Origin: Gigantopelta aegis
Taxonomy: Eukaryota > Mollusca > Gastropoda > Neomphalida > Peltospiridae
Assembly: GCF_016097555.1 (NCBI RefSeq)
Contig: NC_054704.1
Span: forward strand, 31,052,959 to 31,116,958
Direction of reading: 5' to 3'
DNA length: 64,000 bases
Shown here: piece by piece, positions 21,900-32,320 of the stretch
Layout: the number at the start of each line of letters is the position of its first letter
Position numbering within the stretch: position 1 is the first letter of the stretch
Position numbers and translations under genes: made by a program
Notes under the pieces: model-generated
What the model saw: only the letters and a program-made list of their open reading frames with translations
Databases searched by the model: none
Told to the model about the DNA's origin: nothing

Positions 21900-22755
21900 G
21901 TTAAATGGAGAAACCTACTTATTAGTCGTTGACTATTATTCTCGATACATCGAACTTGCAAGACTCAACAATGACACCACTTCAGGGGCTGTCATTAATC
22001 ATTTGAAGTCTATCTTTTCCCGTCATGGAATACCAGATATCATAGTATCAGATAATGGTCCGCAATATGTTTCTCAATCTTTCAAGGAATTCGCTGAAAA
22101 GTATTTGTTCACTCACATTACAAGTAGCCCGCGGTATCCACAGAGTAATGGGGAAGCAGAACGTGCAGTTCAGACAATCAAACAACTGATGAAAAAATCT
22201 AAAGACCCTTACCTCTCTTTATTATCTTACAGAACAACACCACTTCAGAATGGATACTCTCCATCACAGCTACTTATGGGGAGACAACTCCGGAGTAACT
22301 TACCAGTTCATCCTTCTGTGCTTACACCAAATCTACCAGATCCAGCAGTACTCCACAATGCTGAGACGACCCAAAGGATTACACAAAAACAAAACTTTGA
22401 TTTGCGTCATCGTTCACACAACCTACCTGTTCTTCGAGGAGGAGAAAGTGTGCTTGTGAGAGATAATACCACTACTATAAAAGCACGAGTTCTAAAACGT
22501 GCAGATACACCCAGATCATATTTCGTTCAAACGCCAAACTCTGTTCTTCGACGAAACAGAAGACATCTTGTCCAGGTCTCAGAGAGTCCGCAAAATATTG
22601 TTTCATTTCCAAACAGATCTGATGTGTCTCCAAATACTAACAGTCTGGCAGATGGACAGAAACCTCACGAGAATACTAATGATGTTGGTCATCCTAATGG
22701 TGTTAAAACTAGATATGGCAGAATGTCGGTCCAACCTAAAAGACTGGACTTGTAG
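21880..22755 (+). CDS. Integrase catalytic core and C-terminus, Ty3/Gypsy element
   Basis: The integrase core shows the D,D35E triad: VVDYYSRYIEL (first Asp), SDNGPQY (second Asp) and NGEAERAV (Glu). A C-terminal region with LRGGESVLVRDN and VQTPNSVLRRNRRHL follows, ending at TAG 22753-22755. The first few residues lie in the region of the frame break. There is no envelope-like ORF between this stop and the 3' LTR. Confidence 0.92.
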   Translation: MEQDLFELNGETYLLVVDYYSRYIELARLNNDTTSGAVINHLKSIFSRHGIPDIIVSDNGPQYVSQSFKEFAEKYLFTHITSSPRYPQSNGEAERAVQTIKQLMKKSKDPYLSLLSYRTTPLQNGYSPSQLLMGRQLRSNLPVHPSVLTPNLPDPAVLHNAETTQRITQKQNFDLRHRSHNLPVLRGGESVLVRDNTTTIKARVLKRADTPRSYFVQTPNSVLRRNRRHLVQVSESPQNIVSFPNRSDVSPNTNSLADGQKPHENTNDVGHPNGVKTRYGRMSVQPKRLDL

Positions 22756-23040
22756 AAATGTTGTTAATATCAAAATACTAGTAGTAATTAAAATATGTGA
22801 TAGTTAAATATTCATCCTAAGAACTGACAAAAGAAACGAACTGTTAGGAAAAACTAAAACATTGAAGTGGCAAATATTTCTATATTCCATAATTCATTTC
22901 AGTATTTTCATTTATTTTCATTTTTATAAATATTTTAGAAGTTAATGAAACGAATACAATTGTATTGTAATGCGGCCATAGATGTACTGAATAATTATAC
23001 ACACTAAATGTAGCATGGAAAGATCTGATATTATCAGACT

Positions 23041-23052
23041 GAGAAAGGGGGA
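23041..23052 (+). promoter_or_regulatory. Polypurine tract
   Basis: GAGAAAGGGGGA lies directly upstream of the 3' LTR and would prime plus-strand synthesis. Confidence 0.85.
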
Positions 23053-23219
23053 TGTAGTGTCAGCCTACTACGGACTATTAGAGACATTACGGTAATTAGA
23101 AAGACTTCCGCCCAGCACTCTTGCATCGTGGCCGCTGACCTGTCAAAAGGTTACATAAATTTGATGTTCAGTTCTCAACGTCTTGTGTCAGTTATTAATG
23201 TATAGCAACGTTCTAAACA
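23053..23219 (+). repeat. 3' LTR of the Ty3/Gypsy element
   Basis: It starts TGTAGTGTCAGCC and ends GTTCTAAACA, nearly identical to the 5' LTR. The target duplication ACACC follows at 23220-23224. Confidence 0.95.
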
Positions 23220-23233
23220 ACACCAACCCACTG

Positions 23234-23460
23234 GGGGCGAGACGTAGCCCAGTGGTAAAGCGCTCGCTTGATGTGCGGTCGGTTTGGGATCGATCCCCGT
23301 CAGTGGGCCTATTGGGCTATAATCGAAATGAGTAGCTCATGAAGTGGCGACAGCGGGTTTCCTCCCTCAGTATCTGTGTGGTCCTTAACCATATGTTTGA
23401 CGCCATTTAACCGTGATTAAATGTGTTGAGTGCGTCGTTAAATAAACCATTTCCTCCCTT
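23234..23460 (+). mobile_element. tRNA-derived SINE next to the 3' LTR
   Basis: The head GGGCGAGACGTAGCCCAGTG with GTAAAGCGCTCGCTTG, box-B-like GGGATCGATCCCCG, and tail GTGCGTCGTTAAATAAACC identify it. An 11-bp target duplication CCAACCCACTG lies at 23223-23233 and 23461-23471. Confidence 0.85.
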
Positions 23461-23471
23461 CCAACCCACTG

Positions 23472-24000
23472 CTACGTTTGCTTTTATTACCCCAGACGCG
23501 TGTGCATTAATAATTTATTATAACAGAGGGGGCGGGTCTAGATTATGGCGAGCGACGTCTATAGGAGGTCGAGTCATACTCTCCCAGAAAATATATTGGG
23601 GAAAATAGAAGAAAATTTGTTGGAGCAGGGAGGTGCGTCGACCCCATAAATCCTCTCCCCCTGGACATGCGTCGGCCATGCACATTCAACGCATTCGTAT
23701 ATTTTTAGAAAGGACCCTCCTCGTCGGCGTGAACATTACAAAGGTACTACTGTGCAAAGTGACAACTTCTGGAAGAATGGCTCATGTACGTTTTGTTCAC
23801 AGTCGGCACTTTGTAACGGAGGCGTGTGAAGCGACACTAGTAAGCTGTTAAAAAGTCCAAACTAACCTATATTGTCATGCAACAATGCTTCCTGTGACCT
23901 GATAACCCCTACATGATAATTCGAAGTGTTATTATGTCACTGCCTGATAACACCTCCGTTGCTAGACCTTTAGTCTAGGGAGTTATGTTCATTTTTTGAA
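23472..24000. other. Spacer with a dispersed repeat
   Basis: No gene seen. 23870-23962 (GCTTCCTGTGACCTGATAAC and ACACCTCCGTTGCTAG) recurs reverse-complemented at about 57375-57475, so it is an interspersed repeat. Confidence 0.5.
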
Positions 24001-24765
24001 GGTTGCATTTTTTAACTCGTTGATAAAATTTTGGTCATATGTTCCCATGACCTACCTGAACTAGAAATCCATTGGTAGCATTTTTTCTGACCACTATCAT
24101 GTTAGCCATCTTGAAATTCAAAATGGCCGTCATTTGCATATAATTTCTTTATATATCTCCACTCCCATTTAACATAGAAACATATTTTTGGGGTCTTATT
24201 AAATATATTATGTTAGTGAATCAAATCATTGTTTTTATTATTCATCTCACACGACAACCATCTTGAAATTCAAAATGGACGTCATTCCATTATATTTTTT
24301 CTCTATCATTACTTCCATTAAACACAGAAACATAATTTTGGTGTCAGTTTACATCTATGAGCTCAGGTGATTATTTTGTTAAAAGGAAAATTGTTGTTTG
24401 ATCTTGGCAACCATCTTGAAATTCAAAATGGCTACCACTTTAATATCTCAACTCCCGGTTAACGTGGAAGAATAATTATTGGTCCATGTACATTTCTGTA
24501 TTCCATGCATTGGATGGTTTTCATTTATATAGTCATTGAATCATGAAAACAATCTTGAAATTCAATATGGCTGCCATTTTAATACATTTATCTTATATCT
24601 CAACTCATGGTTAATGGAGAAGAACAATTTTGTTGTCTAGATGTATATTTCAGTGATCAATGAATCTAACTCTTTAGATTTATAGTCGTCCAATTATGGC
24701 AAACATCTTAAACTTCAAAATGGCAGCCATATGAAAATTCAAAATGGCCACCATGGTAATCATTT
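24000..24765 (-). repeat. Diverged tandem array of about 150-bp units, left arm
   Basis: At least five units spaced about 140-150 bp apart each contain the near-palindromic core CCATCTTGAAATTCAAAATGG (core 20 bases CATCTTGAAATTCAAAATGG, at about 24108, 24260, 24411, 24551, 24706). Between cores lie related CTCAACTCNNGGTTAA segments. The same array is found inverted at about 27360-27700. Confidence 0.7.
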
Positions 24766-24918
24766 GGCAAATACTTTTTCTTTAAGTCTACATACAAATG
24801 CAACTTTTGTATTCATTAGTACATTTTTAGGTCAAATAATTATAATATTGCAATACTAATGACAAACTAATGAAATAAAGGAACATACCAACTGTAAATT
24901 GTAATTCATAATGGCATA

Positions 24919-25110
24919 TTAGGCATCTACTTCATCTGTAATAGTATGCATATTGCAGCAGTCCTCATCAGTTTCACGCTTGCAACGCTCTGTACATTGA
25001 AGATTGTGTCGTTTACACTGAATTACAGTACATCTATCTGAAGACTTACTGACACCACAATTGCATGTGATCAGTTCTACCACAGCTTCTGGTGCAGCTT
25101 GCACCTCCAA
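24919..25110 (-). pseudogene. Cys-rich (CXC-like) coding fragment, left copy
   Basis: The minus-strand frame encodes APEAVVELITCNCGVSKSSD and then HNLQCTERCKRETDEDCC. The spacing of cysteines after APEAxxELIxCNC resembles Cys-rich C-terminal domains common in transposon-linked proteins of marine invertebrates; the exact family is not certain. A homologous but broken copy lies inverted at 26890-27075. The region upstream on the minus strand (25120-25360) is also shared with the right copy and has stop codons. It is a decayed gene fragment. Confidence 0.5.
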
Positions 25111-25563
25111 CAGTAGTCACAAATATATCAACCCCCTTGACCCAACCAAGTTTGCTCAGAAATGTGCTTGGAGATGTGCTCTTTGGATATGCTGCTTTTA
25201 TATCCCAGAGGTAGGTGGCAGTATTTCCACACTTTGGTTTGGTGATGGTTTCTTGAACTTATCTTAGAGTAGCTACATCAGTTGTAGAAATTACCCTTAT
25301 TCGTGGTTCCATGCAGTAAAATCTTCACATTTTTCACTGACCTCTTTGTATGGTTCCTCACCGATTCCAACTTGACTTTGGTGTTACTTATATATGGAGC
25401 TTTCGTGAATACATTGAATTCTCTTTATTGATGTTCACCATCACCAATTGTCCTGTAGTGTCATATTCAGTTACATCATGAACATCTGGTAATCCGAGTC
25501 TATCTCTGGATACAGTTCATTATACAATATTTGTAGGTTGATCTGGTTGTGATTTACAGATAA

Positions 25564-26336
25564 TTATTTGTGTATTCTAATGGTGATAAAACCCCAACAG
25601 TCTATGCCTTTGATGTAGAAATTCACCTCATTGCCAGGCCCGATCATTGTCACAACATGGCCTGCAATAGTTTTCACCTCATTGCCAGGCCCGATCATGG
25701 TCACAACATGGCCTGCAATAGTTTTCACCTCATTGCCAGGCCCGATCATTGTCACAACATGGCCTGCAATAGTTTTCACCTCATTGCCAGGCCCGATCAT
25801 TGTCACAACATGGCCTGCAATAGTTTTCACCTCATTGCCAGGCCCGATCATTGTCACAACATGGCCTGCAATAGTTTTCACCTCATTGCCAGGCCCGATC
25901 ATGGTCACAACATGGCCTGCAATAGTTTTCACCTCATTGCCAGGCCCGATCATTGTCACAACATGGCCTGCAATAGTTTTCACCTCATTGCCAGGCCCGA
26001 TCATTGTCACAACATGGCCTGCAATAGTTTTCACCTCATTGCCAGGCCCGATCATGGTCACAACATGGCCTGCAATAGTTTTCACCTCATTGCCAGGCCC
26101 GATCATGGTCACAACATGGCCTGCAATAGTTTTCACCTCATTGCCAGGCCCGATCATTGTCACAACATGGCCTGCAATAGTTTTCACCTCATTGCCAGGC
26201 CCGATCATGGTCACAACATGGCCTGCAATAGTTTTCACCTCATTGCCAGGCCCGATCATGGTCACAACATGGCCTGCAATAGTTTTCACCTCATTGCCAG
26301 GCCCGATCATGGTCACAACATGGCCTGCAATAGTTT
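25564..26336. repeat. 51-bp minisatellite, 14 copies
   Basis: Fourteen head-to-tail units of 51 bp run from about 25623 to 26336 (CACCTCATTGCCAGGCCCGA and so on). The only variation seen is T or G at one site per unit (ATCATTGTC or ATCATGGTC), seven of each. Since 51 is divisible by three, both strands stay open: HLIARPDHxHNMACNSF on plus and MIGPGNEVKTIAGHVVT on minus. Open frames here follow from the repeat and are not by themselves evidence of a protein. Confidence 0.95.
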
Positions 26337-26639
26337 TCCATATGGTAGAGCTCAGCTAGCTTGGAAAATCTGTAGCCTGATTAGTGGATTTATCTGATGT
26401 CATCTTTCATAAATATTGTTGTGTTAAAAAATACATTTTACACCAATGTAACCATCTAATAGTGAATCAAAGCATGCAGGAAATGCTTCTGTTCACTGAC
26501 AAGATATATGGCAGATTAGAAAGATATTTTTGCACCAGACACAGACTTAGTTCTTATCATGAGAAGATCACACACACACACGTACACTGATTCCACTAAT
26601 TATCGGTACATCCGAAGCTCTTACCCAGCTTGTAATTAC

Positions 26640-27080
26640 TGATGAATTATACAAAGAGGTCAGTGCTCCATGGTACTAAGCTCAAGGGTCATTTGTACAA
26701 TTGATGCAGATATTCTGAGAGGATAGAAGTTCAAGACACCATCACCAAAACAACGTGTGAAAACACTGCCAAATATCTAATAACAGCATACCCAAAAGAG
26801 TATATCTCCAAGCAAATATCCTTGCTTAGGATTCCATGCTACATCCAGCGATCTAGACCCATGGTTGGATCAAGGAGTAAATATTTGTAAATGTGGTTGA
26901 AGGTGCAAGCTGCACCAGAGGCTGTGATAGAACTGATCAGATGCAACTGTGGTATCAGTAAGTGTTCAGGTAGATGAACTTGTAAGGAATACAACCTGCA
27001 ATGTACAGAACTCTACAAGCGTTGATGGTTGCTGCAATACACATGCCATTACAGACGAAGTAGATGTCTAATCAGGGGTC
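26640..27080 (+). pseudogene. Cys-rich coding fragment, right inverted copy
   Basis: Plus-strand homologue of 25360-24919. Recognisable text is VQAAPEAVIELIRCNCGISK followed by an in-frame stop and the remnant NLQCTEL. The upstream part aligns, reverse-complemented, with 25130-25360 (for example GACCTCTTTGTAT in both). Stop codons show it is dead. Confidence 0.5.
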
Positions 27081-27354
27081 ACAATGGAAAATAATTAATT
27101 TTAGTCAATTTTCAGATACATGTACGTAGGATATTTCGTTAGAAATTATTAAAAAGTGGCTAATTTAAACAACATTCAATTAGCCAGATGCTAAATGGGT
27201 GAGCCCTGCTAATGTGTCATTGTGAATTACAATTTAGTCTGTTCCTCTATTTCATTAGTTTAAAACCTAGAACATGAAAGTCATTAGTAATGCAATATTT
27301 TAATTATTTAACATAAAATGTATGTGGACAAGGAGGAAAAGTATTTGCCAAATG

Positions 27355-27720
27355 ATAAAATTGGTGGCCATTTATAAATCTCCATATGGCTGCCATTTTG
27401 ACTGGAGGATAGTTATAAAAATGTCACCCTTTAATTCATTGATCCTAAAAATGTACAGACAAAAATAATTGTGCTTCTGCCTTAACTGGAAGTTACGATA
27501 TATGAAAAATACATTAAAATGGTGGCCATTTTGAATTTCAAGATGGCTGCCACGATTGGATGACTATAAAAATCATCAATAAATTCATGGCTACATTAAT
27601 GTACATATAGACAAAACAATATTGTGTTTCTATGTTAACCGAGAGTTGAAATATATGGAAAAATATATTAAAATGGTGGCCATTTTGAAATTCAAGATGG
27701 ATGCTTGGCGTTGCTATGTA
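27355..27720 (+). repeat. Diverged tandem array of about 150-bp units, right arm
   Basis: Inverted counterpart of 24000-24765, with cores GCCATTTTGAATTTCAAGAT at about 27530 and GCCATTTTGAAATTCAAGAT at about 27679, and a weaker one near 27390. Confidence 0.65.
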
Positions 27721-27774
27721 TTATGATGTTAATAGGAAATGAATTGTGCGCATGGCGGATGTTTGCTCAATTTT

Positions 27775-27945
27775 CAGGTCAGTCTGATTAAAATTAGCTC
27801 TACTGGGTCTACCAGTAGATCTAACAGCATTGCATGGACTCCCATGTACAGGTGACATTTCATCTATAAATAACAATTTTAATATCGACCAATTATACTT
27901 CAACTTTTATAGCGTTATTCGGGAGCATACAAATTCTAAAAATAT
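27775..27945 (-). repeat. Partial TIR element, same family as 1-178
   Basis: It reads as the reverse complement of the window start: TCTGATTAAAATTAGCTCTA, GATCTAACAGCATTGCATGG and ATAGCGTTATTCGGGAGCAT. Confidence 0.7.
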
Positions 27946-28231
27946 CGGGCGAGACTATTTATGCAATAGGCGAACTTGTTGGTCTATTTCAACATTGAAA
28001 AAACAGGCGGAAAAGTGCAGTAATAAACTCTGGATTGTATACTAGTATAAACAGATTTTATGGCTGTACCATCAGGGATTTTGTTTCGTCTTGAAACGAA
28101 TTTTATATAAAATTTTATATTGAAAAATGAGCTACCGGCATACTTCGTAATTCACCCGAATCATTTCGTGTACCCTAATGTCATGACATAACAGACTTTG
28201 AAATATAATCATAGAATTTTATTTAAAATTT

Positions 28232-28527
28232 GAGGCTGGGCGTAGGTCAGTGGTAAAGCGTTCGCTTGATGCGCTGTCGGTGTGGGTTCGATCTCCGTTT
28301 TATTTCTCGTTCCAGCCAGTGCACCACAACTGGACAAAGGCCGTGGTATGTGCTTTTCTGTCTGTGGGAAAGTGCATACAAAGGATCCCTTGCTGCATTA
28401 GAAAAAAATGTAGCGGGTTTCCTCTGATGACTACTAGTCAGAATTACCAAATGTTTGACATCCAATAGCCGATGATTAATTAATCAATGTGCTCTAATGG
28501 TGTCGTTAGACAAATACACTTTTTATA
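28232..28527 (+). mobile_element. tRNA-derived SINE, full length
   Basis: The head GGCTGGGCGTAGGTCAGTGG with GTGGGTTCGATC (box B) and tail CTAATGGTGTCGTTAGACAA are present. A 12-bp target duplication TATTTAAAATTT lies at 28220-28231 and 28528-28539. Confidence 0.85.
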
Positions 28528-28983
28528 TATTTAAAATTTTAAAAGACATAACGTTTTTGGTTGGTTTTGCTATTCCCAAGATGCTTTCGGCACCTGCTAT
28601 TATCCGACTTCCGGTAGCAATTTCTACACGATAATACTAATAGTTTCTATACCGTTTTTGACTGAACAATATTACAAAAATATAACTTGAAAGGGGTTAC
28701 ATGATAAAAAATTTTTTTAAATTATCAGGTTACTAAGTTTTCATATCGTGTTTATTTGGCTCGGTTCGATAACGCTCGCCTGTTACACCGTTATCTAAAT
28801 ATCTCCAAAAAACTATGAAATCAAAACGTAGTAACCTGATACTCTTATATAATTATGTAATAGTGACAGTGAAAAAGGACGCTCGATGAACTCGGGTGAG
28901 TGGGTGATCACCATCCGCTGACATACGCCGCGCTCTCTCGCTCACGCATCAAATTAATTTGTAACATAAAAAGTTGCAAGCAA

Positions 28984-29436
28984 TTAAAGGGACATTCCCG
29001 AGTTTGCTGCATTGTAAGATGTTTCCAACTAATAAAATATTTTTACTATTAAAGGGACATTCCTGAGTTTGCTGCATTGTAAGATGTTTCCGAAAAATAA
29101 AATATTTCTACGATTAAACTTACATATTAAATATATTTTCTTGTTTAGAATATCAGTGTCTGTATATTCAATGTGTTTCTGGTCGTCTTAATATTTGTAA
29201 GACGCCCAAACTGGATGTTGTCTTCAAATAATTGCATACGTACGAAAAATATATTTTAGGAAATAAAATGAAATTTAACCTAATACAAATACTTGAACGA
29301 TCCGAAACACGTTTAATATACAGCCACTAATATTTTATGCAGAAAAATATATTTGATATGTAATTACAATCGTTAAATAGTCTGTTAGTCGATAACATCT
29401 TAAAACTTTGCAGCGAACTCAGGAATATCCCTTTAA
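28984..29436. mobile_element. TIR element family B, copy 1, with duplicated left end
   Basis: Inverted ends TTAAAGGGACATTCCTGAGT (29049) and ACTCAGGAATATCCCTTTAA (ending 29436) bound a body of about 388 bp. The left-most 65 bp occur twice in tandem (28984-29048 and 29049 onward). A second copy is at 47683-48073. No transposase is encoded. Confidence 0.8.
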
Positions 29437-30695
29437 TACACTTTAAAAAATAATAATAGTAATTAAAAAAAAAAAAAACTATCACCAATGCTAATAACAA
29501 CAACAAAAGAAAGAAAAAAGAAAAGAAGAAAACTATTTATATGGTTAATGATGTTTAATTGATATATAAACACGCGCGCGCACGCACACACGAACGTGTG
29601 TGTGTGTGTGTGTGTGTGTGATATTTAAATGTATTTTTATTGTTCATAAAATGAGCGTAAATTGCTTTGCTCGTCATGTTTTTTTACATAATCCACTTTT
29701 CTTTTCTTTTTTCTTTTTTGCTTTTTTTCGTTATTGTTTTGTTCTCTTTTGTCAAAACGATATACCAAGCTCGTGTAACGAGAACGCTTTACCGTCCTCT
29801 GCGACGTAGGGTAAATAGAAGAAGAAAAATAACAATGAAAATAAGTTATTAAAAATTAATAAAAACATGTACTGAATGATAATAAGCTTATACATTAATT
29901 TATTTTAGTAACAGAACATGATAAACGTCGACAATCCCGACTGGTTAGGTCTTTGCATCTATAGGTGAATTTATCTTTAGTCGTACGCAAAAAACTCTAA
30001 ACATCATAATCACAAACATCTTCATTTTCCACCTTTTCAAATATATTTATGCAAAATATTCCATAACAGATGACTTGGGATAGGAATTATTACATTTTAA
30101 AAGAATACTCTGAACTAGACGGTGTTTATATACGATGTGACTATATATACGACGGCCGTGTGTATAGCCTCCGCTAACGAGGGCTGGCTATATTCACAGC
30201 AAAAATGTATATAGGCGATAAATAAGTATTTGATTGATCCATATTACCGAACCATCTGGAACAGGAGGAATACATACCAAGTACTGTACGAACAGTGAGT
30301 TTTCTGAACAGGGGAGACGGGGAGGGGGTATGAATAGCGTAATATTGCCCCTACAGTACTAACAAATTTTTTTAAAAATTAAAATAAATAAATAAATAAA
30401 AATAAAAATTACAAATTATCAGCTGCTGAGGTAGATTATCTGAAAGAAAAACTAACTTCGGACGTACAAACAAACAACAGGGCTTGAACTTAATAATTTT
30501 TCTCTGATTGCAGTTTTGAGGCTCCTTACGTAAAAAAAGTTAAAAGTTAATTTTATCGCAAATAAATATGACTAAAAGTTTATTTTGCTGTATTTAGTCA
30601 TATTTCAAAAGCGCAAAATTGCAAGGGGCAATAAAACTCAGAATACATATTTTTATACCAGTAACGCTGAGACCACTCCCGGGTCCCCCTCTAAA
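29437..30695. other. AT-rich non-coding stretch
   Basis: No gene seen. It holds a CG/CA-TG microsatellite at 29571-29622 and A-rich runs. Confidence 0.4.
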
Positions 30696-30715
30696 TTTAT
30701 GTAATGTTTCTGTTA

Positions 30716-30770
30716 CAACCGCCCCCACCCACCCCACCGCGACATGATTTTACCAACGTTATAATACATG

Positions 30771-30801
<31 letters not shown>

Positions 30802-30895
30802 CAACAATAGTGTATTATTATTGTTATTATTTATTATTATTATTATTATTAATCTACTACTACTTTTTTGGGGTGGATGGGGCGGTGTTTTACCA
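30716..30895. repeat. Inverted repeat with trinucleotide arms
   Basis: The left arm (CCGCCCCCACCCACCCCACC followed further in by ATA/AAT repeats at 30771-30796) mirrors the right arm (ATT repeats 30814-30850 followed by GGGGTGGATGGGGCGGTG). The strands give near-identical open frames, as expected for a palindrome. Confidence 0.65.
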
Positions 30896-32190
30896 TGTTC
30901 CGACTGTTTATTATTATATTTTAGCGTATTCGCTGTTATTTTCGTCATGAAATAATATATTTTTAAAAATTATTTTATTATATAGCCGGTCCTCATTTGC
31001 CAAGTCTTCGGCGGTCGTTTATATAAAATCCTAAAATATATTATACGGTTGTCGTATATACAGCCTCATCACTACGAGTCTGTTTTGTCGTATTTTTATG
31101 ACCTTTCACAAGAAGACTTCCAAATTTTAAAAATGAAGCGTGTCATGGAATTCCCTCGATCGTAGTTCAATTAAAATGTTTTGGATCATACAATAACTAG
31201 GTTTGGTATTCCAAATGAATGTAATTTCCATTTATAATCCATATTTAGAGAAATAAGGCCCACTAAATCCGTGATTGAGCGCCTTTAAGCCAATGGACTT
31301 AAAGCTGGTAGGTATTTAGTTCGTATCCCGGTACCAATCCCCATTCAAGGCGAGTTTAACGAATCAATGTGCCAATACACAGACATCTCTCTCACTAACC
31401 AATAAGAACAAAACACTAACCGACAGGATACCCACAAGACGGGGAAAACATGGAAAATGTTTTTGTTTTTTTTAAATGAGTCCTATATTGTATATAGATG
31501 GATATGTATACAAAACCATGTAACCATTTAATAAACCTAAGATATTTGTATTTTGGATTCATTTGTCTTTTTCATGAGGGTATTGAATGATAGCTACTGG
31601 TGATTTCTAGAGTATGTTTAAAAAAACTATCTATTTATTTTTGTTGAGAAATCATTTTGTCACCATATCAAATTGTACCACCAAGGAAAATGTCCTGTTT
31701 ATATGATCTACATATAGCACCCAAAACACTAGAAGTCAAAACGGAAATAAGCGACCATTGCTTATTCTATGTATATCAGAAATGTTGGCTAAATAAATTT
31801 GGTTATGCCATACTAATGTATTGTTATATTTAACTGTGAAATAGTGTAGTCTTAGATCTGCTTTTCTAACATATCTGCTATACATATTCATCTTAAATGT
31901 GGAGACCTATCTTTGTGAAAATTAAATCTAAAACAAAAAAGCTGAAAAATTCCTATCTGATCCAAAGTCTTTATTATCATTTTATAAGGCAAGATAAGTC
32001 TTCACAGCTATGAATGATACAAGGACGTTTTACATGCACAGACAAGTTGTTTCAAAGTATAATGACAGTTCAGATGTTTGAAATATTATTTTCTGAACTT
32101 TGAACAAATAATGTATCTAAAGTCTATTAATCTGTTACCCATCTTTATGATTGCTATACTAATACAAATTTAAACAGATGGGAGTCGGTT
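30896..32190. other. AT-rich non-coding stretch
   Basis: No gene recognised. 31257-31450 carries a weak SINE-like segment (TAAAGCTGGTAGGTATTTAG, TCGTATCCCGG, then TCTCTCACTAACCAATAAGA) resembling a decayed family b SINE. Confidence 0.35.
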
Positions 32191-32202
32191 ATACCAGACT
32201 TA

Positions 32203-32205
32203 ATA

Positions 32206-32301
<96 letters not shown>

Positions 32302-32320
32302 AACATGTATATATATATAA
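32203..32320. repeat. Long TA microsatellite
   Basis: An almost pure TA dinucleotide tract of about 100 bp. It generates open frames on both strands that are not genes. Confidence 0.95.

Larger units (their letters stand above)
18406..23219 (+). mobile_element. Ty3/Gypsy LTR retrotransposon, structurally complete
   Basis: Two nearly identical LTRs (168 and 167 bp), a primer-binding site, gag, protease, reverse transcriptase, RNase H and integrase in the Ty3/Gypsy order, and a polypurine tract are all present. The perfect 5-bp target duplication ACACC lies at 18401-18405 and 23220-23224. Three frame breaks interrupt the gag-pol reading frame (near 19185, 20630 and 21885), so the copy as assembled cannot make a full polyprotein. 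LTR similarity indicates a recent insertion. Gag with two CCHC knuckles and the overall look suggest a Mag-like clade; this is tentative. Confidence 0.95.

Noticed and set aside
18401..23224. Possible endogenous retrovirus with an envelope gene
   Set aside because: There is no third ORF between the integrase stop and the polypurine tract; it is a plain Ty3/Gypsy retrotransposon.
25623..26336. CRISPR-like array
   Set aside because: Units are contiguous 51-bp repeats without unique spacers, in a eukaryotic context.
25564..26397. Open frames of 242-275 codons at the minisatellite as protein genes
   Set aside because: All derive from a 51-bp repeat whose length keeps several frames open; no splice sites, no family and no codon selection visible.
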